Assembly (NCBI GenBank): GCA_011800805.1
Contig: MPNW01000392.1
Location: 292,028 to 327,414, forward strand
DNA from: Hirudo medicinalis
Taxonomy: Eukaryota > Annelida > Clitellata > Hirudinida > Hirudinidae
DNA: 35,387 bases
Direction: 5' to 3'
The position numbers were made by a program, and so were the translations under genes. This document shows positions 8,997-21,800 of this stretch, piece by piece (within the stretch, counting starts at the first letter, position 1; the number at the start of each line of letters is the position of its first letter). The notes below the pieces were generated by a model that made no database searches, was not told the origin of the DNA, and saw nothing but the letters and a program-made list of their open reading frames with translations.

Positions 8997-11900
8997 CTAA
9001 ATTGCAAGAATTCCTGGATAAAAATACAAAATAAATGTAATTATTTGAGAATAACAAATGATATTAGTTTTGTTTAATTAATTAACTCATAAATAACGTA
9101 ATTACAAATTATTTAAAACGAATATTTACTCTGCTCATGGGAGGTCACAATGTTCTGAATTTCATCAATTGTTGGAACCTTCCTGAAGATACTCATGAAC
9201 TTGAGGTAAATCTTCAAACTAAACTCAGACACCCTTCTGTGGATGTTGTCGATCCTGCAATCAATGATTGAAATGATTGAAACATACAATAATGAAATCA
9301 ATGTTTTGCATCAACAAGAAGTTATTAAACAATGAAAATATTGATCGTCGTGCGATCCGTCACACAACTTGAGAGGAAGCAAAATGGTTAAAAATCTAAT
9401 ATTTGATGACAAGACATTCACACTTTACATCAGAAACTCGACTTAAAGACAGGAAAGCTTCAAGACTTTGAGCATCATGTCTCAACCTTATTTTACAACA
9501 ACCATTCAACCTTATTCAATTTTATGACATTTTCTGCATGCAAACATTTCATGAGACTGAATGAAATGAAATCCTAAATTAGCAACAACTTGCCTCAGGT
9601 AGTATTCGAACAATACCAACTGGTACATGTGTCTCATCCTGTTCCTAATCCTACCTGTGAAAGTATTTGAGTTGTCTGTGAAGCTTCCGGCAATAGCACT
9701 GCACATGTAGAACATATTATATTATTATTATTATTATTATTATAAAATACAACACATTACAAAAGTTACGTTGTTATATACATAATAATACGCTGTCAAG
9801 TTATTATCACTTTGTAATCAAATACAAATGTATTATTAGACTTTGTTTATAAATATTGTTGCCGAGCATCTCTGAACTTTGAAGCAACACATAACACACA
9901 AATCTTGCAGACCAACTCCCATCTTGCAGGTTTTACAAATCAGAATGAAGGAAAATTTCAGTCAACAAACCTTCTTGCCATGATCGAGTACCTGTCGACA
10001 GGGTGGTTGAAATGATTGCTGATGGCTCTGATGGTGTTGAGGTTCCTGTGGATTAATTAACACATTATTAAATAGCATCATCCGAACATGTTAACGAATA
10101 ACATCACCCGAACACATTATCAAGTAACATCATCAAAACACATTAACAAACAATGTTTGCATCACCTGATGATGAGGAGCATGGATCGTGGCATTTGTTT
10201 GAGAACCACCATGATCTGATCGAAGTGCTTCTGAGCCATGACGGTCATGTACTCGAGGTCCCTCTCGGTCATTTGGCCGGGGAGGTGAATGGACGAGTAC
10301 ACGATGGGTCTTTGGACCAGGATTTCACAGAAGATCTTGTAGTCTGAAGATATGTTTAAGCAGTCACATAGAGACTCCAATAGCAAATAAATGAGCAATT
10401 ATTCATGGGCTATAATTAATACTTATTTGACCTTTGACACCGAGGTGTCTGGAGTACTTGTACATGTTTTGTTCGTTCCTCATCATGACAGCAGTGTACA
10501 GTTTGCTGAGAGCCTTCCGATCCTTGGGACAGAGGTAGTCGTACAAACCATGGTCGAGCAGCACCAATTGACACTTGCCATCTTTACTTTTCCTCACAAA
10601 AACTTAAATGAAACAAATTCTCTAAAGTAGTTCTCTTAATAAATGATTAAGTTAATTATTATTAGTTATATTTTAAGATTTAATACTTAAATAATGAAGA
10701 ATCAATGGCATATGAACATTCAATAAGAAGAGTTTAATATCAAAAAGAAATATTGCCAAATTATCACCAACTGTTAGTCTCAAAAAACCATGAAACGTTA
10801 AACGAGAACAAATGTTATCGGAACGAACCATTTCCCGGATGAGGATCCGCATGAACGAACCCAGTGTGGAAAATCTGATAGGAGAAGCATTCCACCAACA
10901 TTCTGTTGACCTAAAAGTGGAATGGGGTTTTATAATGAATTATTATTAAATTAAATTTAATCGTAACGCAGGATAATTAAAGTAATTCGGTATTGGAAAA
11001 TTATTTTAAAACAATTGGAATTAAAAACTCGACTGACGTCAACCACTGAGAATCCCATCTCTTTGATCTTTGCAATGTTGGTGACTTTACATCCGTCGAT
11101 GAACTCGCAAGTCAACACCCTCTGCAAACCATGGAAACATTTAGGTCAGGTGATGCAGCCTTTTGCTCAACATCAGCATCAAGATCATCATGAAAAACAT
11201 AAACATTTGCATGAAACAGACATGTTGATGCCAGTAATATACTTGGAACTTTGAGTAACTTAAGAAAACCACCTTATGAAGCAAGAAAAGTTGTGCACTG
11301 CAATGCAACACCAATGCAACTTAGGGTCTTACAAACAAAGCCTCTTTAACAGATTATGCAAACGTAATTAGCATTTATTATTCAACAAATAATAACAAAA
11401 CACAAATTAAAATTATGACCTTGCTAGTCTTGTTCCAATAGACCTTAGGCACGTGCACAAACTTCAGACCGACCAAGTCCTTCCTGCATCTTTCACCATT
11501 TCTTCCTTCATTCTCAAAGTCAAGCTCTTTGGCCAAAGTTGTCTTGAGATCCTGGTAATAAATAAGCAATTGTTTTGTTTAAATTACTTTAATAATTAAT
11601 CAATTTATAAAAACTCAATGAATTAATCATGATAATTAATATTATTATTTTAATAATTAATTTATTTATTTTTCATGGTAGTTGAAATTAATCATGATCA
11701 CATCTACACCATGAAATTCATGCTCAGGACCAATCTTTAAAGATTGTTATCATCACCCGCACATGTGATAGTAACTGACATCTCAAAACAGCAGCTTCAT
11801 TTTTTGTTCAGAGTCTGCACAATTACAAACTTGTTTTTTATGGAGATTTTATTTGCAAAAACATCTCAACAGACTGCATTATGTTAATTAGTTTTAACAT

Positions 11901-12594
11901 TGTGCATAATAATAATGCCGACAGAACGAAACATAAGATACTAGAAATAGTTCGTCACGAGTTCAAATCCATTATTTGATCTAAAACATAAATAAAACAT
12001 AAATATGAATTCATTTATTCGGTAAATAATTCAGCAGCTTCCATCACCAGGGACAACTCAGTAAGCAGCCAACATAAATTAACAAAGGTTTGGTAAAGGA
12101 AAGTGAAACTTTTATGAAAACAGCAACCAACCAAGACTTTTAAGCTCAATAAACAAGATAAAGCCACAAAACTGTGATGCAAGCTGTTCAAAAGATCTAA
12201 CTTAAATGATGTCAAAATCAGTTTAAACTTCAAAATGTCTCTAAATTGAAATTATGTAAATTTCTGCAGAAATATACAAAAGAGTTTCAACAGCACGTCA
12301 CAATACACCAAAGTGTAAGGGTCTTCAAAATTCCTGTGTTCAGTTTTACACCACAACCATCGCCATTACCTGCCTTAGCGACAACAGCACAACTACCTGC
12401 AGAAGTAAATGAGGTAAAAAATAAATTTAATGCACACCTGAAGCACCCATCCAAAGCCAAAGTCAGGATGCATCCATTCGACCAATTTGAGCAAAACCTC
12501 CAAAGTTCTGATGTCCCCTGTGAATCTGTCCTGAAGGTCAATATACTGGACCTGGGGAGAAATTTGGAAAAAGATATTTGATTAATTCATTAGT

Positions 12595-12634
<40 letters not shown>

Positions 12635-14808
12635 TAATTTGATTTTCAAATTCTCAGCTGTTGTTACCATTAAACTACAGTGGATTCCTCATTGAAGCAA
12701 AGTTATTAACAATCATTTCAGAGTAAAACTTCTCGGTATTCCTGAATCCTACATATTCGCATATTATTGGAAGCAATGTGAATGTTAAAAATGTGATGTT
12801 GATATTACGAACCGCACGAAGACAAAACAAACATAGAAACACAATGAAATCATTGTCACTCGAAGAATAAAAATATGGCAAAGGATTCGCAAAGTTCCGA
12901 TAAAGCCACCTCAGAACTTACTTTAACTGCGACCTTCTTGCCGTCGTGCGTCACCGCCTTGTGGACTTGAGCCAAACTGGCAGCTGCAATTGGCGTTTCT
13001 TCAAATTCCTTGAACAACTCCTTAGGACCCATGCCAAAGTCCTCCTTGAAGAGAAGTTCCACCTGTTGGAATTGTTTTGTGCAAACAATGTTGCTTTGTA
13101 AACACAATTATTTCACCACTTCATTGGTATTTCAATACGAAATCCCTACTAATTATTATTGAAAATCCCATGAGTTTGCTTCTTAAATTTATTAATTAAA
13201 GTCATAACTTTCAGTTGATGCACAGCATTTTTTTTGAAAGGATTTTATTTATGGCCGGCACATCGGAGATACGATAAACATATGGTTTTGTACTGCTTCT
13301 GCAACGCATAAGCATAGCAAAATTCCATCTTGAAGCAGCACCTGTTTAAAGTAACCAACGAAATGCAATTTATCTTTGGAACAAAAGCATAAAACAAGCT
13401 TTAAGCAAACAATTGCTGCAAAACAAAACAACTGCTCTCGGGATTGCAACAGCGAGTTACAACCTAAGAACAACAACGTCTCTGCCATTCTAAGCCTGCT
13501 TAAACCAGTTCAATGACCAGGTAAATCACAATAGAAGTAATAAAAATGAATAATCTAAATAAAGATGATCAATGCCCTACAAATCAAAACAAATGGAATC
13601 ATGCTTAGCATGAATATCTTTCAAAAAAAATGAGAATCTCTAAACAAAGAGAAATGCATTCAATTTGAACTGAGGTAATAAAACCTAACCTCCTCATACC
13701 TCATCTTTCTTTCGGGCGAGTGCCTGATCCTGCAGTACCTCGAGAGCTTCGATGTATTCGGCTGGCAGAATGTGGTTCAGGCAGACCAAACCCTGCCCCA
13801 GCTTTATGTACAAGCCACTGTTCTCCAGACACCCTTTTAAAATCTTCTCTGCTGACCTTTTGTGGATGACTTTAATTCTTTCACAATATTCCTTGGAACT
13901 CTTTTAGAGAATTGCAGTTTGAATGGTTAGAACAATTTTAAAATGTTTTAACTCAAAGTTATTATTTTCAATTTGTTAACTTTAAAATTATTATAATCAA
14001 TTTCAACTAATTACAAATAAATTTTTAACAGTAACAAAGTTAATAAACTAAGCAAACCTCTTTCAATCCTCGTAGATTCCATTTGTAATCAAACGATATT
14101 TGAGAGCCGATATAAGCTGACCTGTCACAACAATTTAATTACTCAACTTAATATATTCAATGTTCAAAGAAAGTTAAGCCAATAAATTAATTACAAACAT
14201 TAATTGTTGCAACCCAAAGTAGTAATTATGCTTTTAAAAAGTATCAACAAAGAAATTCAATCAGATAATCCCACCAAACATTATTATTCATTAATTAATT
14301 AGTGCAAAATAAATATGAACTTAAATAATCTTATAAATATAAACTTAAAATATAAACTTAAATCCATAGACTCAATTTCGATTCTAAGTAACATTTTTTA
14401 CTTTAAAGTGACTAAAAGTCTAAATATAATTTACCTTAAAAATCTTCCAAATCCTGAAATATTCAACAGAAGCTTTCTCTTTCCTCTTTGGTCCAAACAA
14501 TAATAATAAAGAAAGCCAAAGCCACTCATTGCTGCAGTTGTCAATGTAAATTTGTTGAGGACAATTTTCTTTAACACATTCAACACTAAATTTTCATTGT
14601 TTAAACCAATAAATGCATCTTTAACTGGGTTGTTGGAATGAATAAACCTCTGAAGTTAAAAATCAATTGTTACAGGTGCTATTTTTGTTCTTTTGAATTA
14701 ACGAAAATATTTCAATGATAAAACAAATTTCCTAACAGAACTGTTCTTGGTGGAATATACAACTTTATGGTGAACGAGTAATTTGATAGCTTTTTTGCTG
14801 CCAAACAT
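8997..14808 (-). CDS. ADCK5: ADCK5-type UbiB-family atypical kinase, mitochondrial, 15 coding exons
   Basis: Exons (minus): 14808-14737, 14649-14435, 14121-14058, 13900-13700, 13062-12922, 12551-12438, 11551-11420, 11121-11038, 10910-10829, 10602-10432, 10343-10166, 10045-9971, 9698-9594, 9254-9130, 9013-8997. All phases join to 591 residues plus TAG, close to the roughly 580 of vertebrate ADCK5. The N-terminus ([20 protein letters not shown]) is basic and lacks acids, as expected for a mitochondrial presequence. A hydrophobic segment lies near residues 58-76. UbiB marks follow in order: KLGQ (150-153), the AAAS loop (210-213), VAVK with the lysine at 231, [10 protein letters not shown] (278-287), HADPHPGN (361-368) and DHG (385-387). 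The carboxyl half matches ADCK5 rather than ADCK1 (PVDRY near the end, QRPI). The family is linked to mitochondrial lipid and quinone biology; the substrate of ADCK5 is not established. The start is the first ATG after a 5'UTR splice. Intron 13 is GC-AG. Confidence 0.93.
9718..9744. repeat. (ATT)n microsatellite in an intron of the ADCK5-like gene
   Basis: About nine ATT units just upstream (in minus orientation) of the exon at 9698. Confidence 0.9.
12594..12632. repeat. (AAT)n microsatellite in an intron of the ADCK5-like gene
   Basis: About twelve AAT units in the intron between the exons at 12922 and 12551. Confidence 0.9.
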
Positions 14809-14823
14809 TTTCCTATAGTTAGC

Positions 14824-15060
14824 TCTGTAAAACAATGTAAAATTGTTGAGCATTTTTCTCAACCACATGAAGTCAGACCATTAACAACTATTAGATTCTA
14901 AAAATCTAATTAAACGCAGTTAAATATACTCACGAGAATATCAGTAATAGTTTCAGCGCATCTCCCCAACAATAGCACTAAATTGTTTATTTCTTCTGCA
15001 AAATACTATTTCTTCGCACCAAACGAACCACGACCACTCTCACGCTATCGATAATTTCAC
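14824..15060 (-). other. 5' untranslated exon and leader of the ADCK5-like gene
   Basis: On the minus strand a good donor (CTC followed by GTGAGT) ends an exon at 14934. An acceptor before 14824 opens the exon that holds the start codon at 14808. Between 15060 and 14934 the minus strand has no long open frame in register with the kinase, so this stretch is read as untranslated leader. The transcription start is not visible and is placed only loosely. Confidence 0.55.
15046..15053. promoter_or_regulatory. TATCGATA palindrome in the ADCK5-like promoter region
   Basis: The perfect 8-bp palindrome TATCGATA lies just upstream of, or within, the untranslated first exon of the kinase gene. The same word is the DRE (DREF-binding) core of Drosophila housekeeping promoters. 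Its use here is inference: the motif is short and the start site unknown. Confidence 0.3.
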
Positions 15061-15923
15061 TACTATGGATTTGCTCAGGGGTGAAGGTAAAATGTGTAGT
15101 TTAATTAATTTTTCAACTGAATATTTTAATTACACTTATTAAACTTATCAACATGTTTAATTACAATTGCTATTATTAACGTAAATAAATAATGTTTTTT
15201 CAGTTAAAGTTATTCAGCAGATGCGACATCTTCCGACATTCGGTGTGCTAGGACCGCAGATATTCTGTTACAATAAAGGCTACTTTAAATATGTTAACAC
15301 ATTCATCGTTTACGTCCGTCTTCGTTAAAGGGCATTGAAGTCAAACGGTATCAATTATATTATAGATACTTCGTTATGAGTTTCAAGTTGAAACGCCTTG
15401 TTGCTTATCTCGCCAGCAACGCAACTTCGCAACAACAATTACTCTCTGCAATCTGCTTACTGAGAGTTCAATGAGTTGTTTCAGACGTTCGTAGTGTTGC
15501 TGATCTTGGGTAACTACATAATTGCGCACAATTAAACACCGACATACTATGGCGTTTTAAATTGAATTTAGGTAAATTTTTGTTTAGGTAGATCTACATG
15601 ATTTAATAGGAATATTAAGTGTGGAATTGTTGATTCCCCGGGGGGGCGTGTATTCAGGGTCAGCCAGGATTTTAAAATATTTAAATTTTACAATCACGAC
15701 CTTTATGTTTTGCTTTTCCATTACAAAATTGGCAAAACACAAGGCCGGCCCAGGTAGTATTACCCATTTGTGAACTGAATAAATCCAACAATAAATTTGA
15801 GACCGACGTTTATTTCAACATATTAAAAAAAACGTATGCGGAATTAAACAGGATAAACAGGCAAGTGACATGAATAATCTTAAATTTACAAAAACCTTTG
15901 TAATAAACACGAATTAGTGCAAA
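15061..15923. other. Upstream of the ADCK5-like gene, no gene seen
   Basis: AT-rich; a short G run (GGGGGGGCG) near 15640 and a GGCCGGCCC palindrome near 15742 stand out. No coding frame. Confidence 0.5.
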
Positions 15924-16529
15924 TTAGCCATCCAACTCAAAAAAGCGAAGTTTATCTTGCTCTTCTTGATACCACTGTACAACGTGAGCAACATGTAGAG
16001 CTTCATATTTCTTCTTCTTTACCTCTGGATGTCCTAGTCTGGCTTTTTCTAATGTGTATTTGTGGAATGCAGTTGAACTTGTCTTCATCTGAAAAAGAAT
16101 GCTCAAGTAAACCAAAAACTGCTCTAACTTCACGATGGCCAATGCAGCAAGGGATTTTAACTTCAGCCTAACTTCAATGTTTGATTCAAACTCAATTTTC
16201 AAGCAAACACTGTTGACTTTTTTGGTGAGACTTTGGCACTTCTGAAAATAACATCCCTTGACCTCTGTAATTTGGAAAGCAATATTAACTGCACTGATAC
16301 ATGCTTTTTCAAAATCAAGCAAGACTTTCTGTGGAGCCAGGCTTGGAAGCAGATACTTCAGTATTTCAATCATTATAGAGTAAGTTGGAAGATTTTTTCT
16401 TTTTAAAAGAAAGTAGATGTAGAGGAAAGGAATTACCAACGTTGGCATGCCAGGTGCAAAGTTCCTATACACGCTACTATTTATAGCTGCGCTAAATAAA
16501 CGACCAATTGATATTTTAAACGAATTCAA
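15924..16529 (-). mobile_element. MULE-type transposase fragment (open frame of 201 codons)
   Basis: The uninterrupted minus frame has the arrangement of the MULE (Mutator-like) DDE transposase domain found in FLYWCH/MULE proteins: a strand-rich stretch (MPTLVIPFLYIYFLLKRKN), then LLDFEKACISAV carrying the second catalytic Asp of the family, then GCYFQKCQSL. The family usually has FH in the last motif, here FQ. The tail (from about YEALHVAHV to the stop) resembles the C-terminal end of such proteins, but the stretch that normally holds the third acid and the RTNN-type motif is missing, so an internal deletion is likely. The zinc-binding N-terminus is also absent. I read it as a decayed element, not a host gene. 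It lies about 0.9 kb upstream of the ADCK5-like 5' end. Confidence 0.7.
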
Positions 16530-16782
16530 AACATTTCAGTTAAACTCGTCGCAAATTTGAATATTAACACATCAAAATGCAATTTTCAATAATTTATGTT
16601 TAATTTGTTCTATCGTGTTCAAGGTGCGCAATCGTTCAGAGCGCTATTGTCATGGAACCGCTGATCCTGGCAGTGTTAATCCTTCTCCCTAACAGACGGG
16701 AAGAATTAATGAGGGCATATCAGGTGGCACACATCCCTGGATGTACGAGGTCTCACCGGTTGAAAAATAATATTCTCAACGG

Positions 16783-17007
16783 GTGGTCTTGACGCAGTAC
16801 AGAAGACTTACAAAGCATTACAATTGGTTTCGGCATGGTTCGGTCCTTTTTTCCTTCTACGTGGAGGACCTAGAGCGACTTATCTTCGGCGCGGCCTATC
16901 CGGCCATCGATATGCGGATGACGTCCAAATATATGGCTATTGGAAACATGATGACTTTTCACAACTTGTTCAAAACGTTTCTGAGTACTTCTGTGAGATT
17001 GTGATTT
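16783..17007 (+). mobile_element. Decayed non-LTR retrotransposon reverse transcriptase fragment
   Basis: The frame from 16783 reads HGSVLFSFYVEDLERLIFG, a worn form of the QGSVLGPLLF...YV.DL segment of LINE reverse transcriptases. The continuation is in another frame and reads HRYADDVQIYG, with the catalytic YADD, followed by DDFSQLVQNVSEYF. A single-base shift between the two frames and a stop at about 17007 show that the copy is dead. No endonuclease, 3' tail or target-site duplication was identified. Confidence 0.75.
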
Positions 17008-18850
17008 GAGCATTATTAACCATCGGATGATATCTTAATAACGGTTTAACTCCTATTCTAAACAACTTTTAATCTCCACAGCACCACTGCAGCTTCATGG
17101 GGCTGAAGTTGTTATGTCGGATTTAGAGAACTTCTTAAAACAAAATAATGTTGTTTTTACAAAAATATATTTTGAGATACATTTCGTCAGTCTAGGCATA
17201 TAGCACCACGATTTTTATTTGCTTCATTGGAAGTGCCTTACCGCTATTAAGATATAGAATCTAAAACATTTTGAACACATTAATTACACCATTAGTATAG
17301 ACTGTTTAGAATAATCCATCATAACTCTATAAAATGAGACATTTGATATTTTTCACATGTACGAAACATCGGGTCCTAGTTGGACTCAGGCTTGATGTTG
17401 TTTTAGATTAGCTTTCATTACATAACTAGATGGTGCAGGGTTCCTATTCCTTGCTGACAATGGAGAAGTTTGAAAGAAAGGTATCTGCAAGCTGTTCAGT
17501 TCGCCACTATTCATACTCTCATGCATGACACTTATCGCCCTGCTGGTACAATTCCTTCTAACCAAGCTTGGTCACTGCAAGTCCCTGTTCACTCCACCAT
17601 TACCACTTCGTAATCTTCACTAGTTTACAAAGTCATATCCTAAACACTCCAAAACTCTTTCTGTTTGTCAAATCATCAATACCCTGACGGATCACCGTTC
17701 TTGTCATCTCACATTCCTGATCCCGAGGTCCTACAATGCCAGGTTCTATGACCGCTATCTACTTTTGGAAATACCAGGGACATGGAACTGCATGGTGTTT
17801 TCATTGACTTTAACTCTGTTTTACCAACTTTTATTTTTATGTTGCTTACGACTTATAGTTTCTATTTTCCATATAATTCATTTATATATATATTCGGCAA
17901 AAAGTGAAAAGTTTAACAAAAACTAGGAAAAATCTCAAACCTTGACCCCATTGGGACCCCATCGAAAGACATCACCCAAATTAGAAAATATTTTTCTCTT
18001 TCGTTCTCCTAATCAGGGAGCAAGTTTTTGGAACTATTACATTTTGATTCGAAAAAAAATTCATTTTGTTCACAGCATCCTGACTACTCCCCTTATAAGT
18101 AATTATTTGTTCGGTAGGACAGAGCAATTCATCCCACAAAGTTTAATCTCCAGCTATTTATTCCTTACTGAATAATTATTTTTAATATTCTTTATTGAAA
18201 ATTTAAGTTGAGTACTTTTGAATATGTATATATGAATATTATTTAAGTATATAATACATAAATATATAAATGGAAATATCCAGCTAACAATCTTTATTAA
18301 AAGTTTTGATCAATTAAAATAACCAAATAAAGAACACTCTCAAACTGCATGTTTTCTCAAATAATGATGCAGGTTCACAGCGAAAGGTATGATGAACAAC
18401 TGCAATAAACACATTTTAATTAAAAATCAATTGAATTAATTCAGAAATTTTGGTTAATTTATTCATTAATGTTTTTATTCGAATTCATTAAGAAAAAAAG
18501 TTTTAAAATGATATTCTTTAAGACAAATCATAATGTAAATTCAGCATTTACTCCCTTGTTATAATAGTTTCATTATTTCAGGAAATGTTTAATAAAAATG
18601 GCGAGGAACAGAAAAATGACGAAATGTCGATTGCAAATGAGGATTCACGGTTAAGAAAGAGCAAGCGAGGCAGAATGAATGAATTCTCACACACGCACCT
18701 GGATCGATATCCGTTTGTTTTGCGACCATAGAAAGGAAATGGAGAACATTCGAGTTCTATCAGCCATGTTGACGTCTGCTTTGTGCGCGCGGGAATTTCT
18801 ACTCATGAAATGATTGGTTGTCACGATAAAGTAATACTTTGAGGTTAAGA
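17008..18850. other. Intergenic between retroelement debris and receptor gene A
   Basis: About 17450-17780 is less AT-rich than its flanks and may be further decayed transposon, but no motif was recognised in either strand. 18180-18600 is very AT-rich. No promoter motif identified for gene A. Confidence 0.4.
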
Positions 18851-21800
18851 ATGAAAAGTGAATTTCTATTCGTAGTTAATTTGATTCTGCACAGTTATTT
18901 AGCAGGTGAGGACGTTCAAACTTTGAAGATGACAAGTCGTTTCTTTTTACACGTAAACTTGTTAAATCACTCAGCAAATTATTCATTCCAAATTATGTAA
19001 CCCGCAATAATAAACTCGTAATAAATAAAGCTAATATTAGATTTAGTTAATAAATAAGTTAAATTGAATTATAAACGAATAAATATTTATTACATTGCAG
19101 GGGGCCATAATTTCACTTCAAATTTGACCTCAGAACAAATCCTGATCAAGAAGTTCTTTGACAAGTTACCTGACCCCAGGGTCAGACCTTTCCGAGATAA
19201 CGGAAGCTCCATACTCGTGCAACTCGAATATGTCGTCCTCTCACTCATCAACATTGTCAGTTTATTTGCATAATCATTTGTTACTGTGCAATTTATTGTT
19301 ACTTAAATATGTCAATACATTCGCATAATGTGCATACACAAATACATTTTTATCACGAATAAAAGGTAAATCATGCAATAAACATGACAAATTGTAATAA
19401 TTTGAACAAGCATGTGAACGACATTAGGACAGTAAGTTCAACTCGTCTTTTGGTTTTCTGGACCAACAGGGTCACATGTTGTTTTAACTATTTTGATTTG
19501 ATTAAGCAATTTGAAATCAATTCAAATTAGATCATCTCAACCGAATAATTACAATAAATAATTAAAATAAGAAAAATCAACAAATTGTTGTTTAAACCGA
19601 CTGCAGGATCAGAGAGAACAGCAGATGGTCTTGTTCGGATGGATCAACATGGTCGGATGTCTTCATGTCCTAATATTTTTAATTAGAACAATTTATTCTT
19701 TAAATTTCAGCAGTGAATGCTTTAATTTGTTTGAAATTTGAAGCAAATCATAAATAAACTGTAATTGAATGAAACGTTTCCAACACATAAAGAAATATAA
19801 GAAATGCATGTAGGTTGCGTAGTTGATTTTACATTATTATTGCTTTTTATTATTAATTCATAAATAAATCGGAAGAATATTCAAGTAGAAACATTACTCA
19901 CAATAACTTATTCATAAATATTCATAAATAAATAATTACTCACTTATTCATAAATTATATCGACTGGTTGTTGTTTAAAGTTGTTATTCCAACATTTTTT
20001 GAACGACTGCATTTAAATAAACATCGTGCAATGCAACAGAACTCAAGAAAAATGCAGACATACGAAAATAAGCTTTTATTTAATATTAATAAACTCCTGT
20101 AATGATGAATATAATATTTATGTAATAATAAATCAAATATTACAACAATAATAACGATTTACATAAGATTTAGACTTAAAAAATATAAGTAAAAATGATT
20201 TAATTTTTAAGAAATTAATTCACGAAATGAAAATGAATCTCATTCCATGCAGAGGTGGTACAACACCGAGGTGACATGGAACCTCGCAGAATACGACGTC
20301 AAGTTCCTCATCATTGAAAGCATTAAAATCTGGTTTCCTAACTTTGCCATTCGAAACAGGTTTTCATCAAATTTTGATTAATTATCAATATTTATTAATT
20401 TATTGTAGTTAACTGTTATTCTTAACTTTCATTAAATTTATTAATTATTTATAATTACAGTATAAACGATAATCGATTACGTCACACCGGGTGCATAAAT
20501 TATGCACATTATAGTAATGATAATAAAATAATAATATTATTTTTATAACGGCGCATGAAAATCATTTAATTATGACTTAGAATAATCATAACCCCCCACA
20601 ACACAGTGCAGAGAAAGTATTCGGGGACATGTTCGACCACGAAAAGTACAGGGCGCAGGTCTTTTCAACAGGTAAGATTGCTTATTCGACAGCAGGGAAG
20701 ACAACGACATTCTGCAGATTGGACCTCACCTACTTTCCCTTCGACTCTCAAGTCTGCTATCTGGAAATATTCAGCTGGACTTATTCAGAGGATCAGTTGA
20801 TTCTCTCGACATTCGGAAAACAAATTGATACCACGCACTTCAATGTTAATGGACAGTGGACTCTGGTAAAATCAAAGGTAGGTATTTCATCAACATTTTC
20901 ATCCACAAATTCATGAAATTAAATTGCAACCCAAACTCCCCAGGTTCGAATCATGTCCCTGAACATCAGCGAGGAAACATATTCGGTAGTGAGGTTCATG
21001 TTCCATTTCAAAAGGAAGCCTCGCTACTTCGTCATCATACTCGTCATTCCATGCACCGTCATGTCCTTCCTTGTGGTCTTCGTCTACCTTCTTCCAGCCG
21101 ATTCAACTGAGAAGATCTCCCTCAGCATCACCACCCTCCTGGCTTACTCGGTTTTCCAACTAACGGTGTCGGACAACATGCCCAAGACATCCAGTTACAT
21201 TCCTCTGATAAGTACGTTATGAGATCATCGACTCTCTTAGATATGCTTCAATTTACCACTAAAGTAATCAACCAACTAAATTACCTTGTTAAGCTCCACC
21301 TGGTGAAACGGGTCTCGGACCTCTTCACCTGAATTGGTAGAAATTAATCCAACTTGATTGATGTCAAAGTGCTGCTAGCTTGGGTGATCAAATGGTTTTA
21401 ATAATAATTATTAGCGCCATAATTATTACCATAATTAATATTTAATAATAATATTTATTTACGAAATATTAACTAAATAAATATTTATTAATGACATAAT
21501 ATTAACATTAATTATATATTATTAAATTAATTAATTATTACCTTTAACTATATTATTATTAATAAAAAATAATCAATGTTAATAAATAATAATATATTAA
21601 TAATCACAATATTAATTACGACAGTATTGTTATTAATATGTATAATATTTATGGTAATAATAACACAAAAATAATAAATTTATAATAATAATAAATAATA
21701 AATACTTATTATTACAAATATAATTTAATAAAGTTGAAATATCACAATAATAACAACGCTTATAGAAATGGAATAAAAGTGCTCTGAACACCTGCTTCAT

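Noticed and set aside
10153..10630. Plus-strand frames over kinase exons
   Set aside because: Antisense of well-supported ADCK5 exons carrying catalytic motifs.
12246..12581. 111-codon plus-strand frame
   Set aside because: Antisense to the kinase exon 12438-12551 and its intron; the minus reading matches the family.
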